Of a DNA stretch of 41,614 nucleotides, positions 22,502-31,921 are shown in pieces. Numbering within the stretch: position 1 is the first letter of the stretch; each line of letters begins with the position of its first letter. The translations under genes were made by a program, and so were the position numbers. This stretch comes from Methanocrinis alkalitolerans (GTDB lineage Archaea; Halobacteriota; Methanosarcinia; Methanotrichales; Methanotrichaceae). The stretch is from the NCBI RefSeq assembly GCF_029167205.1, contig NZ_JARFPL010000022.1, positions 1 through 41,614 of the forward strand, given 5' to 3'. The notes under the pieces were generated by a model. The model did not search any database. It was not told the DNA's origin and saw only the letters and a list, made by a program, of their open reading frames with translations.

Positions 22502-25264
22502 TCAGCCCCCGGAGGCGGCCCTGACCTTCGCCAGCCCTGCCTCCAGCGCCTCCGAGAGCCGTTCCGCCGAGGGGCCTCCGCCTTGCGCGATCTCGGGCTT
22601 TCCGCCGCCACCGCCGCCGACGACCTTCGCCGCAGCCTTGACGATATCTCCGGCTTTCAGGCCTTTTTCAAGGCCCGCCTTCCCGACGGCGGCGACGATC
22701 TTGGCCCCCCCTTTCTCGCTTCCGAGGATGGCGACGTAGTCTTTTGCCGAGATCATAGAGGCGGCCTTGATCAGCTCCTCAACGTCGGCGTTCTCGACGA
22801 TCTCGACGACGACCTTCAGGCTTCCGACCTCGACCGCCTTGGACGTGAGCCCCTCCATCTGGGCTCTAGCCAGGTCCTCTTTGAGCCGGGCCGCCTCCTT
22901 CCTCAGGTCCTTCCACTCCTCGAAGAACCGAATGGCGGTCCTGGGGAGCTGCTCAGGGGGGACGCTGAGGGCCTCGGCACCGGCGAAGAGGAGGTCGTCT
23001 CTCTCCTGTCCCCGGAGGACGGCGGCTTCGCCGGCCGCGAACTCGATCCGTTCGACCCCGTCCTGGACCCTCTCGGTCCTGAGGATCTTGATGGGGCCCA
23101 CAGTACCGGTGTTGGTGCAGTGGGTTCCGGCACAGGCTTCGACGTCGCTTCCCACCTGGACGACCCTGATGCTGTTTCCTGGCGGGACGCCCCCCTGATA
23201 GAGCTCGAAGCCGAACCTCTTCTCCGCCTCGGTCCGATCCAGCCATCCCGTCGATATGGGGATGCTTTCCATCACCATCCTGTTGGCCAATAGCTCGATC
23301 TCCTTCAGCTCCTTCCGGGATATCCGCTTGTAGTGGGAGATGTCGAGGCGCGCCCGGTCCTCCGACTTCTGGGCTCCAGCCTGCCAGATGTGGCTTCCCA
23401 GGACCCTCTTCGCCGAGTCGTGGACGATGTGGGCCGCAGTATGGTGCCTTGCGTGGGCCGTCCTCCGGCCCATATCAACCTCACCCTCGATCGCGTCCCC
23501 AGGGCGGATCTCGGCGGCTGCCGCCCCCGACTCCTCATCGGCGATCCTGTGGAGTACGACCTTTCCCGCCGGCTGGACGTCGACGACCCTGAAGGCCTTC
23601 GACCCCTTCCGAATCAGGCCGAGGTCCGCGGGCTGGCCTCCCCCCTCCGGGTAGAAGAGGGTCTGGTCGAGGATGACGTTCCCGTCGACGACCTCCAGGA
23701 CCCGGGCGCCAAACCTCCTCTCGGAGGGCCGCTCGTAGAAGAGCCGGCGGGTCTCGGGAAGGTCGATCTTCACCTCTTCCTTTCCGGCCTTCTCTGCCTT
23801 TATGTGGGTGCTCGCGACCCGGGAGTAGAAGTTGTCGGGCAGCTCAACCTCGACCCCCGCCTCCAGGGCCGCCTCCTTGGCGATCTCCGGGGGTATCCCG
23901 TGGGAGTCGTAGAGGGATATCATCTCCGAGAGGGGGATCGTCTCCCCCTTCTTCCCGCGCCCCTCGGCGATCCTCTTCACGAGCCGTCGCCCCTTCTCCA
24001 GGGTCTCGGCGTACCTCTCCTCTTCCTGGTCGAGGATCTCGACGATGGTATCGAGCCGCTCATCGAGGTCGCCATAGTCGAGCTTCGCCAGCTGCATCGC
24101 CACCAGGCTGGATAGGGGAACCTCTATCGAGAGGTCTCTCATCTGTCTTATGGTCCTTCTGATGACAAGCCTGGCGAGGTAGCCTGCCTTGACGTTGGAG
24201 GGGATGATCCCGTCGCCGAGCATGTAGGCGAGACACCGGGTGTGGTCTGCGACGGCGTAGATCCGCTCCAGGGGGGCGATGATCTCGTCGAGTTGCTCCG
24301 CCGAGATCCCAATATCGGAGGCGATCCTACCCCGGAGGTCCCGCAGGCTCGCATCCTCCAGGTCCACCATCCCGGCGAGGCGAGCGTTGTGGGCGAGGAT
24401 CCGGGACCTCTCTTCGTCGGAGACGGCAGATTCGATCCCCGCCAGCTCAGATATGTGCTCCACGACGTCGGGGAAGATGGCGTCGTAGATGGTAGGGGTC
24501 CCCTTGGAGGCCCAGACGAACCTCTCGAGGCCGTAGCCGGTATCGACGATGTAGTTCTCCATCTTCTCGTACCGCTCCCCCTTGATCTCGTACTCGCCCC
24601 CGGGGGAGGCCTTCATGTCCATGAAGACGAGGGTCGCAAGCTCCAGGCCTCCCATCATCACCTCGACGGAGGGGCCGGCGTTCCCGCCCCCGGCCCAGGG
24701 CGACTCCTTGTAGGTTATGGCCATGGGGTCGGCGCCGAGGCCCAGGAGGAGCTCGTCGCAGAGGGCGACGGTCCGCTCCTTCCAGTAGATCTCCTCATCG
24801 GGGGTGTTGAAGACGTGGTGGGCCATCATCTCGAAGGTGGTGAGGTGGCGGCCGCTCCTTCCGACGGAGTCGAGGTCGTCGAGCCTGATGCAGGGCTGGG
24901 ATACCGTCAGGGGGTTTGCGGGAGGCCGGACCTCCCCCGAAGTTATGAAGGGCTGAAAGTCGGCGATGGAGGCTATGGTGAGGTAGATGTCGTCCCTCCA
25001 TCGCGCGATCACCGGGTACCTCTTTATTCGGGTGTGGCCCTTTTCCTCGAAGAAGGAGAGGTAGTGCTCTCTCATCTCGTCCAGGCCGATCTCCCGGCGG
25101 AAGACCGGGGACCCGATGAAGGTGTAGGGGTCGCAGGGGGGGTCTCCGCAGGTGGTCCTGGAGGGGTCCCTCGTCCAGAACCGGCCGCCGCATCTATCGC
25201 AGCTCTTCCGGAAAAACCCCTCCTCTTTGAAGAAGTCCAGATTGTAAGCGTCCTCGGGGAACAT
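22502..25264 (-). CDS. alaS: Alanyl-tRNA synthetase, archaeal type
   Basis: AlaRS charges tRNA-Ala and edits mis-charged Ser and Gly. At about 920 aa it has the archaeal zinc-binding N-terminal insertion (CDRCGGRFWTRD, TCGDPPC), class II motifs (CIRLDDLDSVGRSGRHLTTF as motif 2 and a G-rich motif 3, SPWAGGGNAGPSVEVM), and the editing-domain zinc ligands HHTAAHIVHDS and CAGTHC. The C-terminal DHHA1/C-Ala region ends in a glycine run (VVGGGGGGKPEIAQGGGPS). ATG 25264 begins MFPEDAYNLDFF; a TTG at 25273 is the alternative. No strong ribosome site is seen. A DUF5654 gene lies 175 bp upstream on the same strand. Confidence 0.97.
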   Translation of the reverse strand: MFPEDAYNLDFFKEEGFFRKSCDRCGGRFWTRDPSRTTCGDPPCDPYTFIGSPVFRREIGLDEMREHYLSFFEEKGHTRIKRYPVIARWRDDIYLTIASIADFQPFITSGEVRPPANPLTVSQPCIRLDDLDSVGRSGRHLTTFEMMAHHVFNTPDEEIYWKERTVALCDELLLGLGADPMAITYKESPWAGGGNAGPSVEVMMGGLELATLVFMDMKASPGGEYEIKGERYEKMENYIVDTGYGLERFVWASKGTPTIYDAIFPDVVEHISELAGIESAVSDEERSRILAHNARLAGMVDLEDASLRDLRGRIASDIGISAEQLDEIIAPLERIYAVADHTRCLAYMLGDGIIPSNVKAGYLARLVIRRTIRQMRDLSIEVPLSSLVAMQLAKLDYGDLDERLDTIVEILDQEEERYAETLEKGRRLVKRIAEGRGKKGETIPLSEMISLYDSHGIPPEIAKEAALEAGVEVELPDNFYSRVASTHIKAEKAGKEEVKIDLPETRRLFYERPSERRFGARVLEVVDGNVILDQTLFYPEGGGQPADLGLIRKGSKAFRVVDVQPAGKVVLHRIADEESGAAAAEIRPGDAIEGEVDMGRRTAHARHHTAAHIVHDSAKRVLGSHIWQAGAQKSEDRARLDISHYKRISRKELKEIELLANRMVMESIPISTGWLDRTEAEKRFGFELYQGGVPPGNSIRVVQVGSDVEACAGTHCTNTGTVGPIKILRTERVQDGVERIEFAAGEAAVLRGQERDDLLFAGAEALSVPPEQLPRTAIRFFEEWKDLRKEAARLKEDLARAQMEGLTSKAVEVGSLKVVVEIVENADVEELIKAASMISAKDYVAILGSEKGGAKIVAAVGKAGLEKGLKAGDIVKAAAKVVGGGGGGKPEIAQGGGPSAERLSEALEAGLAKVRAASGG

Positions 25265-25438
25265 GGCGATCAAGTCCGATGTAAAGGCAATGAGAGGGCG
25301 AACGGCCCGGTTCCCTAAAAGGCTTTCTCAAGGGCTGGTGAAAAATAGGAGGAGCGAAAGAAGGTGAAAAGTGTCGCCATTTAGAAAAGTTGGATTTAAC
25401 CGACGGAATCGCCAAAGAAAAATGAGGACCTATCCGCC

Positions 25439-25684
25439 TCAAGCCCCCTTCGCCTTCTCCTTCTTCTTCGCCTCTTCGGCCATCTTTCCGATCCATATGG
25501 TCGCGAAGACCGCGATGATGGTGACCAGGATCGCATAGCCCCATATACCGTAAGCTGCCATGAAATAGAGGGGCCCACCCTCTGCGAAGAGAGACTTTAT
25601 CGCGTCGTTCCAGGCCAGCGCCGCCACCAGGCCAAAGGCCGCCGTCATCAGAGCCGCCACTTTATCGAGGACTTCGTACTTCAA
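25439..25684 (-). CDS. DUF5654-family small membrane protein
   Basis: 81 residues with two membrane helices (AALMTAAFGLVAALAWNDAI and the segment IWGYAILVTIIAVFATIWIG) and a basic, Ala/Lys-rich tail. The AAFGLVAALAWNDAIK block matches the archaeal DUF5654 family, whose function is unknown. The start is a TTG at 25684 with GGGGTG upstream. Confidence 0.82.
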   Translation of the reverse strand: MKYEVLDKVAALMTAAFGLVAALAWNDAIKSLFAEGGPLYFMAAYGIWGYAILVTIIAVFATIWIGKMAEEAKKKEKAKGA

Positions 25685-25788
25685 AAGAACACCCCAATCT
25701 ATTTTGTATCTTTTAGTATGGATTTACAAGTATTTATCCTTTCCATTGATGTCCTGGGGGCTTTGCCTCCCCGGTCACCTCCTCCTGA

Positions 25789-26991
25789 TCAAATCCTCCC
25801 GATCCAGCGGCCCTCTTCGTCGTAGTTCATCGACCTCTCCCACCCTCCGGCCCTCCAGACGGCGTCGAAGGCAGGCCTCAAGACCTCATCGGCCTTCCGG
25901 CCGAAGCTCTCCATCATGATCTCGGGGACGATGAGGGAGTCTCGGTCGATCTTTACGTCCTTATTTCCCGAGAACTCCGGGGTGGAGACCAGAATCGACC
26001 TCCCCTTGACGCCTACGAGGCTCACCATCACGAAGACAGGAGGCTCGACCCCCAGCCGCTCCATCACGGAGGTGTACCGAGGGAGGCCCTCCAGGAGCGC
26101 CTCTTCGTATCGGAGGCTCGGTATCGTCTTCTCCTCGAGATCCTTCGAACGGTCGCCCAGGATGACGGAGTCGACGGCCTCGACGATCCCGCTGACGAAG
26201 ACCTGGGTGTAGGAGCCCCGGTCGTCGTAGGTGAGGAGGCCGTCGAAGTTGTACCTCCACCCCGTGAATAGGCCCGTCAGGGGGAGAGGGAGGGCGCCTT
26301 TGCCGCTCCTGTAGTCCCTGACCAGGGACGATACGTCGAAGGACGAAGACGGCTCGAAGGCTCCGAAGGGGACTATGGAGAAGACGATCCTGGGGCCTAC
26401 CCCCAGAGGGACCGGAGTCTCGGCGGCGACGATCTTCGCCAGGGCCTCGGCCCGGTGCTCTCTCATCATCTCGGCGGCGGTCCCGGTGAGGGAGAAGGCG
26501 GTCCTGATCTCGAAGACGTCGAGGGGATACTTGCCGGCGGAGTTTCGAGAGTAAAACCGGGAGGAACCTTTGGTGATCATATGAGGGGAGGCCCAGCTTT
26601 TGGGGATCCGGACTACGATGACAGACCCGCCTCCCGAGAGGGGGACGGCCCTCATGGATATTCCGGGGATCCGGGGGGCGATCCCCGTCTGGACCATCGA
26701 CTCGAGGCGGAGGATCTCGTGGTCCGGATCGATATCAGATAGGCCGCATATCCTGACGGGGATCCCGTTCTCCTCGTCTATCCCGTAGATGAGGTGGCCT
26801 CCGGAGGCGTTGGCGAAGGAGGAGACGTCCCGGAGAAACTCCCTCTTCTCCAGGTCCGACGGGCCGGGGAGCAACTTCTTGTAGTCGATGACCTTGCTCT
26901 CCGGGACCTCGTCGTCCAAAAGGGCCCTGATCTCCGACTCCTCCAGGAGGTCCAGGGGCTTATCTTTGAGGGTCATGGCACCATCTTCCAA
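25789..26991 (-). CDS. AlbA_2/Schlafen-domain protein
   Basis: The N-terminal domain (about residues 10-110) matches AlbA_2 (Schlafen-like): PESKVIDYKKLLPG, FLRDVSSFANASGGHLIYGI and a DIDP-type turn. Such proteins are usually nucleic-acid-binding regulators or, in some groups, nucleases. The remaining 290 residues form a mixed domain seen mainly in uncharacterised archaeal and bacterial AlbA_2 proteins (FYSRNSAGKYPLDVFEIR, then several strands). No helicase or winged-helix C-terminus is evident. TTG 26991 is supported by GGAGG with a 4-nt gap (within the palindrome CCTCCGGAGG); ATG 26976 is the alternative. It is divergent from the HEAT-repeat gene. Confidence 0.88.
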   Translation of the reverse strand: MEDGAMTLKDKPLDLLEESEIRALLDDEVPESKVIDYKKLLPGPSDLEKREFLRDVSSFANASGGHLIYGIDEENGIPVRICGLSDIDPDHEILRLESMVQTGIAPRIPGISMRAVPLSGGGSVIVVRIPKSWASPHMITKGSSRFYSRNSAGKYPLDVFEIRTAFSLTGTAAEMMREHRAEALAKIVAAETPVPLGVGPRIVFSIVPFGAFEPSSSFDVSSLVRDYRSGKGALPLPLTGLFTGWRYNFDGLLTYDDRGSYTQVFVSGIVEAVDSVILGDRSKDLEEKTIPSLRYEEALLEGLPRYTSVMERLGVEPPVFVMVSLVGVKGRSILVSTPEFSGNKDVKIDRDSLIVPEIMMESFGRKADEVLRPAFDAVWRAGGWERSMNYDEEGRWIGRI

Positions 26992-27155
26992 AGATCCTCC
27001 GGAGGATTTAGCGGTTGCGGATATCGAGAAGCTGAGGAGATCGAGGGGGTTAGGGATATCGAGAGGTTGCAGATATGGCGATCGGATGGACCGGGGTCGC
27101 CGGAGATGAAGAGATCTTTCTTGGATGGTGGCATCCGCCGGATCGCTTCAGGCTG

Positions 27156-27162
27156 TTTATAG
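27156..27162 (+). promoter_or_regulatory. TATA box for the HEAT-repeat gene
   Basis: TTTATAG lies about 65 bp before ATG 27226 and predicts a start near 27186. A GGGGATG ribosome site precedes the ATG. Nearby words of the type GGATATCGAGA are repeated (27013 and 27054) without clear meaning. Confidence 0.4.
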
Positions 27163-27225
27163 CTGTAAAGCGACGATATTCTTTTCAACCTTCAGGACCG
27201 TCTCTTTTCATCAGGGGATGCCGAT

Positions 27226-29322
27226 ATGAAATTTAAGCCGATTTTTACATTGATGATCATCGCGGCGCTGGCGAGTCTAGTCGCGGCAGACAAGGTCGAC
27301 GATGCCATAGCATACCTGAAGGACCCAGAATGGGGGCTGCGGGCCGGCGGGGCAGCGAGCCTCGGAAATCTCGGCGACCCCCGGGCGATCGACCCCCTCA
27401 TCGAGGCCCTATCCGATGAGGTCTCCATGGTCCGACTCCACGCGGCAAGCTCTCTGGTCAAGCTCGGCAGGCCCGAATATCTGGACAGGGTGATCTTAGG
27501 CCTAAAAGACGAGGACAAATGGGTCCGGGGGTGGGCCGCGACCCATCTCGGGGATATAGGAGATCCGGGGGCTATAATCCCCCTCAGAGAAGCCCTCCAG
27601 GATGAGGACCCGTGGGTCAGGTCGAAGGCCTCGGAGGCCCTGGGAAAGATAGCTGAAGCTCCTGCCGATGGCGAGGTGGCTGAAGAAGAAAAAGTAGTAG
27701 AAGAAGAAAAAGAAAAAGATGGCGCGATAGAAGAAGATGACGAGCTATCCCGCCTCATATTCGATCTGGAGCACGGCGATCCTGGGGAGAAGGTGGCCGC
27801 CGCCCTATCTCTCGGAGAGATGGGCGATGCGAGGGCGGTCGGATCCCTAGTCGAAGCCCTCAAGGACGGCGAGTGGGAGGTCCGGGGGGCTGCGGTGATA
27901 GCCCTGGCCGGCATCGGAGACCCCGGGGCGGTCGATCCCGTCATCGGCGCCCTTCTGGATGAGGACCCAGCCGTCCGGACCCTGGCGGCGGCCGCCCTGG
28001 GAAGGCTCGCTGATCCGAGGGCGATCGAGCCCCTCACCGAAGCCCTCGCAGATGGCGATCCTGCCGTCAGGGCCGCGGCCGTCCGCGCCCTCGTCGAGAT
28101 CAATTCTGAGAAGGCGGCAGGATTCCTGATAGCCGCCCTCGGGGATGAGAACACCACCGTCCGGGTCATCGCCGCCACCCTCCTGGGGGATATAGGAGGG
28201 GCAGAGGCCGTCGATCCCCTCGCCGAGGCCCTCGGAGATGGAGACTGGTCCGTCCGGGCGATGGCGGCGGAGGCCCTGGGAAGGATCGGGGATCCAAGAG
28301 CGGTCGGCCCCCTGATTGCCGCCCTCGGAGATGAGAACGCCACCGTTCGGATGATCGCGGCAACGGTCCTCGGCGGATCGGGATCACCGGAGGCTATCGA
28401 TCCTCTCATCGAGGCTCTGAAGGATGGAGAGCCCGCCGTCAGAGCGGCAGCGGTCCACGCCCTCGGCGAGATGGGGGGCGATCCGAGGGCCATCGACGGC
28501 CTCATCTCATCCCTCAAGGACGATGATTCTGCCCTTAGAGTCTATGGAGCAACGATCCTCGGGGGGCTGGGTGACGAGAGGGCGGTCGGCCCGCTGATCG
28601 ATCTTCTAAGAGACGACGAGCCGGAGGTGAGGGCGATGGCGGCGGTCGCCCTCGGGGATATCGGGAGCGATAAGGCGGCCGTCCCCCTGATAGACCTCCT
28701 CGAAGATGAGGTGCCCGAGGTGAGAGCCGGTGCTGCCCACGCCCTGGCGACCGTCGGGGACGAGAGGGCGGTGACACCTCTCATCGAGGCGCTGGGCGAC
28801 GAGGAGGCGAGCGTCAGGACCTGGACGTCCCTCGCCCTCGGCTCCATCGGCGGCCCTGGGGCGGTCGATCCCTTGATCGCCGCCCTCGGCGACGAGGAGG
28901 AGGGGGTAAGGACCGTGGCGGCCGCGGCCCTGGCCGAGATAGGCGGCGATGCCGTCGATCCCCTCATCGCAGCCCTGGGGGATATAGACCCCTCCGTCCA
29001 GATCTGGGCTGCCTGGGCTCTTGGAGAGATCGGCGACCCGAAGGCCGTCGATCCGCTTATTGAGGCTCTGAAGAACGACGATCAGGCGGTGAGGCTGATG
29101 GCCGTCGTCGGACTCGCGGGGTTCGACGACGATAGAAGGGCAGAGCCGCTCATCGAAGCCCTCGCCGATGAGGACGAGGTGGTGAGGTTTGCGGCGGCAG
29201 CGGCCCTGGCCGAGATCGGAGATCCGAGGGCAGAAGAGCCCCTGAAGAGGGCTCTGGAGGACGAGGACCCCGATGTCCGCAGGAAGGCGGCAGAGGCGCT
29301 CGATAGGCTGGAGGGGGTTTAG
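27226..29322 (+). CDS. Exported HEAT-repeat (PBS-lyase type) protein
   Basis: A 698-aa protein made almost wholly of about twenty HEAT/PBS-lyase repeats of about 31 residues (pattern GDPRAVDPLIEAL, VRAAAVRALGEIG). It starts with a signal-like segment (FTLMIIAALASLVAADK), so it probably acts outside the membrane. The regular repeats are broken once by a Glu/Lys-rich linker (about residues 148-175, EEEKVVEEEKEK). No enzyme domain is present; despite the family name it is not a lyase. Such solenoids bind proteins or peptides, so a scaffold role is likely. Strong repetition at DNA level makes copy-number change likely between strains. glk follows 42 bp downstream. Confidence 0.93.
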   Translation: MKFKPIFTLMIIAALASLVAADKVDDAIAYLKDPEWGLRAGGAASLGNLGDPRAIDPLIEALSDEVSMVRLHAASSLVKLGRPEYLDRVILGLKDEDKWVRGWAATHLGDIGDPGAIIPLREALQDEDPWVRSKASEALGKIAEAPADGEVAEEEKVVEEEKEKDGAIEEDDELSRLIFDLEHGDPGEKVAAALSLGEMGDARAVGSLVEALKDGEWEVRGAAVIALAGIGDPGAVDPVIGALLDEDPAVRTLAAAALGRLADPRAIEPLTEALADGDPAVRAAAVRALVEINSEKAAGFLIAALGDENTTVRVIAATLLGDIGGAEAVDPLAEALGDGDWSVRAMAAEALGRIGDPRAVGPLIAALGDENATVRMIAATVLGGSGSPEAIDPLIEALKDGEPAVRAAAVHALGEMGGDPRAIDGLISSLKDDDSALRVYGATILGGLGDERAVGPLIDLLRDDEPEVRAMAAVALGDIGSDKAAVPLIDLLEDEVPEVRAGAAHALATVGDERAVTPLIEALGDEEASVRTWTSLALGSIGGPGAVDPLIAALGDEEEGVRTVAAAALAEIGGDAVDPLIAALGDIDPSVQIWAAWALGEIGDPKAVDPLIEALKNDDQAVRLMAVVGLAGFDDDRRAEPLIEALADEDEVVRFAAAAALAEIGDPRAEEPLKRALEDEDPDVRRKAAEALDRLEGV

Positions 29323-29364
29323 GTCTCAAAATGAAGGATCTTTTCAGGATAATCGGAGACGTGG

Positions 29365-30429
29365 ATGAAGAGGAACGGGGCGATAGATGAGATGAAGACG
29401 AGGATCCACCAGACGGAGTTCGAGGTCGGTCAGTTTGACGGCTTCGTCCTCGGCGGGGACGTCGGCGGGACTAACACCAACATCGCTGTCGCCGGGGTGA
29501 GGGACGGGGAGGCCTCCCTCCTCTACTCAGCCCACTTCGAGAGCAGAAGGCTCTTCTCCCTCGTCCCGGCGATCCGGGAGGCCCTCGATTATGGCCGGGA
29601 GAAATACGGGATCGAGGTCGGCTGGGGGGTCGTCGGGGTCGCAGGTCCCGTCGCCGACCCCAGGAGGGCGAAGCCGACGAACCTCCCCTGGACGGTGGAC
29701 GCCGAGGAGATAAGGAGGGAGTTCGGCTTTGATGAGTTCAGGATAGAAAACGACTTTATGATCCTGGGCCAGGGGATAGAATCCCTGAAGGAGGTCGACC
29801 TCTTCTCTGCGAAGGGGGGCGACCCGGCCTTCGGAGACGGACGGGCGGTCATCGGCGCCGGGACGGGCATGGGGAAGGCGATCCTGGTCTATGACGGCAA
29901 AAGATACAGACCGGTCCCGAGCGAAGGGGGCCACGCGGACTTTCCGGTCCAGGATCAGTTCGACCTCGACCTCGCCGATTTCATCCGGGGCGGGAGGAAG
30001 GCCCCGGCGAGCTACGAGGATCTTCTATCGGGGCGGGGGATCGAGGGGATCTACGATTTTCTGAAGGGGAGGCGCGGCGGGACGGATCTGACCGCCGAGA
30101 TCGAGGAGGCCGAGGATAAGGCCGCCGCCATCTCGAAATACAGAACGACCGACCCTCTCTGCCGGGAGACCTTCGCCGTCTACGCGAGATGCTTCGGCAG
30201 GTGCGCCAAGAACTTCGTCCTGGAGGCGCTCGCCACCGGCGGCCTCTACATCGCCGGGGGGATCGCCGCCAAAAATAGAGAGGTCTTCGTAATGCCCGAG
30301 TTCTCCGATGAGTTTCTCAACGCCGAAAAGCAGCGGCAGATCCTGGAGAGGACGCCGGTCTATGTCATCACGAACTATGACGTGAGCCTCTACGGGGCCT
30401 GCAACGCCGCCGTCGAGCAGTCAGATTAA
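29365..30429 (+). CDS. glk: Glucokinase, bacterial Glk type
   Basis: ATP-dependent glucokinase of the actin/hexokinase superfamily (354 aa). It has the phosphate-1 loop GGDVGGTNTNIAVAG (about 30-44), the sugar-binding FRIENDFMILGQG, the adenosine motif VIGAGTGMGKAIL and SEGGHADFPVQ, whose Glu and His line the substrate. Later IAGGIAAKN is the connecting motif. The type is common in bacteria, unlike the ADP-dependent enzymes of many archaea; a bacterial origin is plausible. ATG 29365 has GGAG upstream; ATG 29392 (MKTRIHQTE) is an alternative. It may be co-transcribed with the HEAT gene. Activity on glucose is presumed, not shown. Confidence 0.88.
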   Translation: MKRNGAIDEMKTRIHQTEFEVGQFDGFVLGGDVGGTNTNIAVAGVRDGEASLLYSAHFESRRLFSLVPAIREALDYGREKYGIEVGWGVVGVAGPVADPRRAKPTNLPWTVDAEEIRREFGFDEFRIENDFMILGQGIESLKEVDLFSAKGGDPAFGDGRAVIGAGTGMGKAILVYDGKRYRPVPSEGGHADFPVQDQFDLDLADFIRGGRKAPASYEDLLSGRGIEGIYDFLKGRRGGTDLTAEIEEAEDKAAAISKYRTTDPLCRETFAVYARCFGRCAKNFVLEALATGGLYIAGGIAAKNREVFVMPEFSDEFLNAEKQRQILERTPVYVITNYDVSLYGACNAAVEQSD

Positions 30430-30462
30430 TTTTCGTCCAACCTGAGATCCGACTTCGATATC

Positions 30463-31920
30463 TCAGGCCACCCCCTTGCACAGCTCCCCCCGCTCCAGGT
30501 CCTCTCTGAAGTAGTCCCGGGGGGTCTTGAGCCCCAGGAGGAGGCCAAGCTTCCTTTTGGCGTAGAAGGGGACGAGGCGCAGCGTCTCCTTTAGGAACCA
30601 CTTCGGGTAGAGCCTCTTGATCTTGTTGTACCTAAACCACGCCAGGTCGTAGTACTTCGCGTTCATCTCCCAGGTGATATAGGCGACCTCCTCGGCGGTC
30701 AGGTGCTTCGTATTTAAATTCGCGTGGAGGCCGTCGTAGAACCGGTAGTCGTCACAGGCGACGAGCCCCATCGCCTCTAGCTCCACCGCCATCTCCGTCT
30801 TGGGGTAAGGGGTGCTGATGTAGAAGATCGGTATGTCGACTTTGAGTTTCCGAGCCAGCTCGAAGTTCGACCAGAGGTCCTCGGCGTCGTCCTCGGGGTT
30901 TCCTCCGATCAGCCCCGCGGAGACGATGATCCCGTTCTCGTGCATGTACTGGACGGCCTTGTCGGCGTTGTCCGACATCTTCCCCTTCCCCAAAAACCGC
31001 AGGTTCTCGCGGCTGGTGTTCTCGATCCCCAGAAATACGCCGTCGAATCCGGCCGCCGCCATCTTCTCGACGAGCCTTCTGCTCGACCCGATCCCCCGGG
31101 CCGAGGCCTGGACCTTGTACTTGAGGTGGGAGAGGCCGGCCTCGACGATGGCGTCGCAGAGCCGCTCCATCCTTTTGACGTCCAGGGTCATGTTGTCGTC
31201 GGGAAAGAAGATCGACTTTGCGCCGTGGGCCTCGGCGTCCCGGATGTCCTCGAGGATCCGTTCAAAGGGGTACCTGCGGAAGGAGCGGCCGTACATGTGC
31301 TGGATGGAGCAGAACTTGCAGCCGTTGGTGCACCCCCGGCTCGTCTCGACGGAATCTATGGGCACTCCGAAGCTCTCAAAGCCTGTGGTGATCAGCCGAC
31401 AGTCGCGGTTGGGCATCCTTATCTGTGAGACGTCGAGGACAGGCCTTGGGGGGTTATGGACCATTTCGTCCCCCTTCCAATAGGAGAGCCCTTTCACCTC
31501 GGCGAGGTCGCGGCCGTCGTCGATCGCTTCGATCAGCTCTCTGAAGGTCGCCTCCCCCTCGCCTCTGACGATGTAGTCGGCGAGCCGCCCCTCCTGACTA
31601 TCGCCGATCTCTTCGTAGCTGAGGGTAGGGTGGTAGCCGCCGAAGACCGTGGCAGCGCCGCTCTCCTTTGCCATCTTTGCGAGGGGGAGGACGGCGTGAT
31701 ACTGAAAGCTCATGCAGCTGAGGCCCACCAGGTCGTAGCCGTTCTTCAGAACCCCTTCGAGATATTCCTTCGGCCTCTTCGTCCCGTGGAGGTCGGCGAC
31801 GGAGACGGTGCAGAGGTCGTCGACGTTTCCGGCAATGGACGCAAGGCCGTAGCTGGGGATCCTCGCTATCCGGTCGAAGTCGGGCTGGACGACCGGCGAG
31901 GAGAGGAGGAGGACCTTCAT
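30463..31920 (-). CDS. Radical SAM protein with cobalamin-binding-type N-terminus (second of a pair)
   Basis: A 485-aa protein. The first about 150 residues have the B12-binding Rossmann layout (MKVLLLSSPVVQPDF, YDLVGLSCMSFQYH, TVFGGYHPTLSYE). The radical SAM barrel follows with CTNGCKFCS, the three Cys that hold the 4Fe-4S cluster. Then come FFPDDNMT and FDGVFLGIENTSRENL. Members of this class methylate unreactive carbons or form C-C and C-S bonds on lipids, tetrapyrroles, peptides or RNA; the substrate is unknown. The C-terminal part is basic and aromatic (FRYNKIKRLYPKWFLKETLRL), perhaps membrane-near. It starts one base after the stop of the preceding radical SAM gene, so the two form an operon. 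Confidence 0.9.
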   Translation of the reverse strand: MKVLLLSSPVVQPDFDRIARIPSYGLASIAGNVDDLCTVSVADLHGTKRPKEYLEGVLKNGYDLVGLSCMSFQYHAVLPLAKMAKESGAATVFGGYHPTLSYEEIGDSQEGRLADYIVRGEGEATFRELIEAIDDGRDLAEVKGLSYWKGDEMVHNPPRPVLDVSQIRMPNRDCRLITTGFESFGVPIDSVETSRGCTNGCKFCSIQHMYGRSFRRYPFERILEDIRDAEAHGAKSIFFPDDNMTLDVKRMERLCDAIVEAGLSHLKYKVQASARGIGSSRRLVEKMAAAGFDGVFLGIENTSRENLRFLGKGKMSDNADKAVQYMHENGIIVSAGLIGGNPEDDAEDLWSNFELARKLKVDIPIFYISTPYPKTEMAVELEAMGLVACDDYRFYDGLHANLNTKHLTAEEVAYITWEMNAKYYDLAWFRYNKIKRLYPKWFLKETLRLVPFYAKRKLGLLLGLKTPRDYFREDLERGELCKGVA

Positions 31921-31921
31921 G

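Noticed and set aside
27192..28517. 441-codon minus-strand frame opposite the HEAT-repeat gene
   Set aside because: Repetitive antisense of the repeats (ASPISPR-like), with no family; an artefact of codon bias and repetition.
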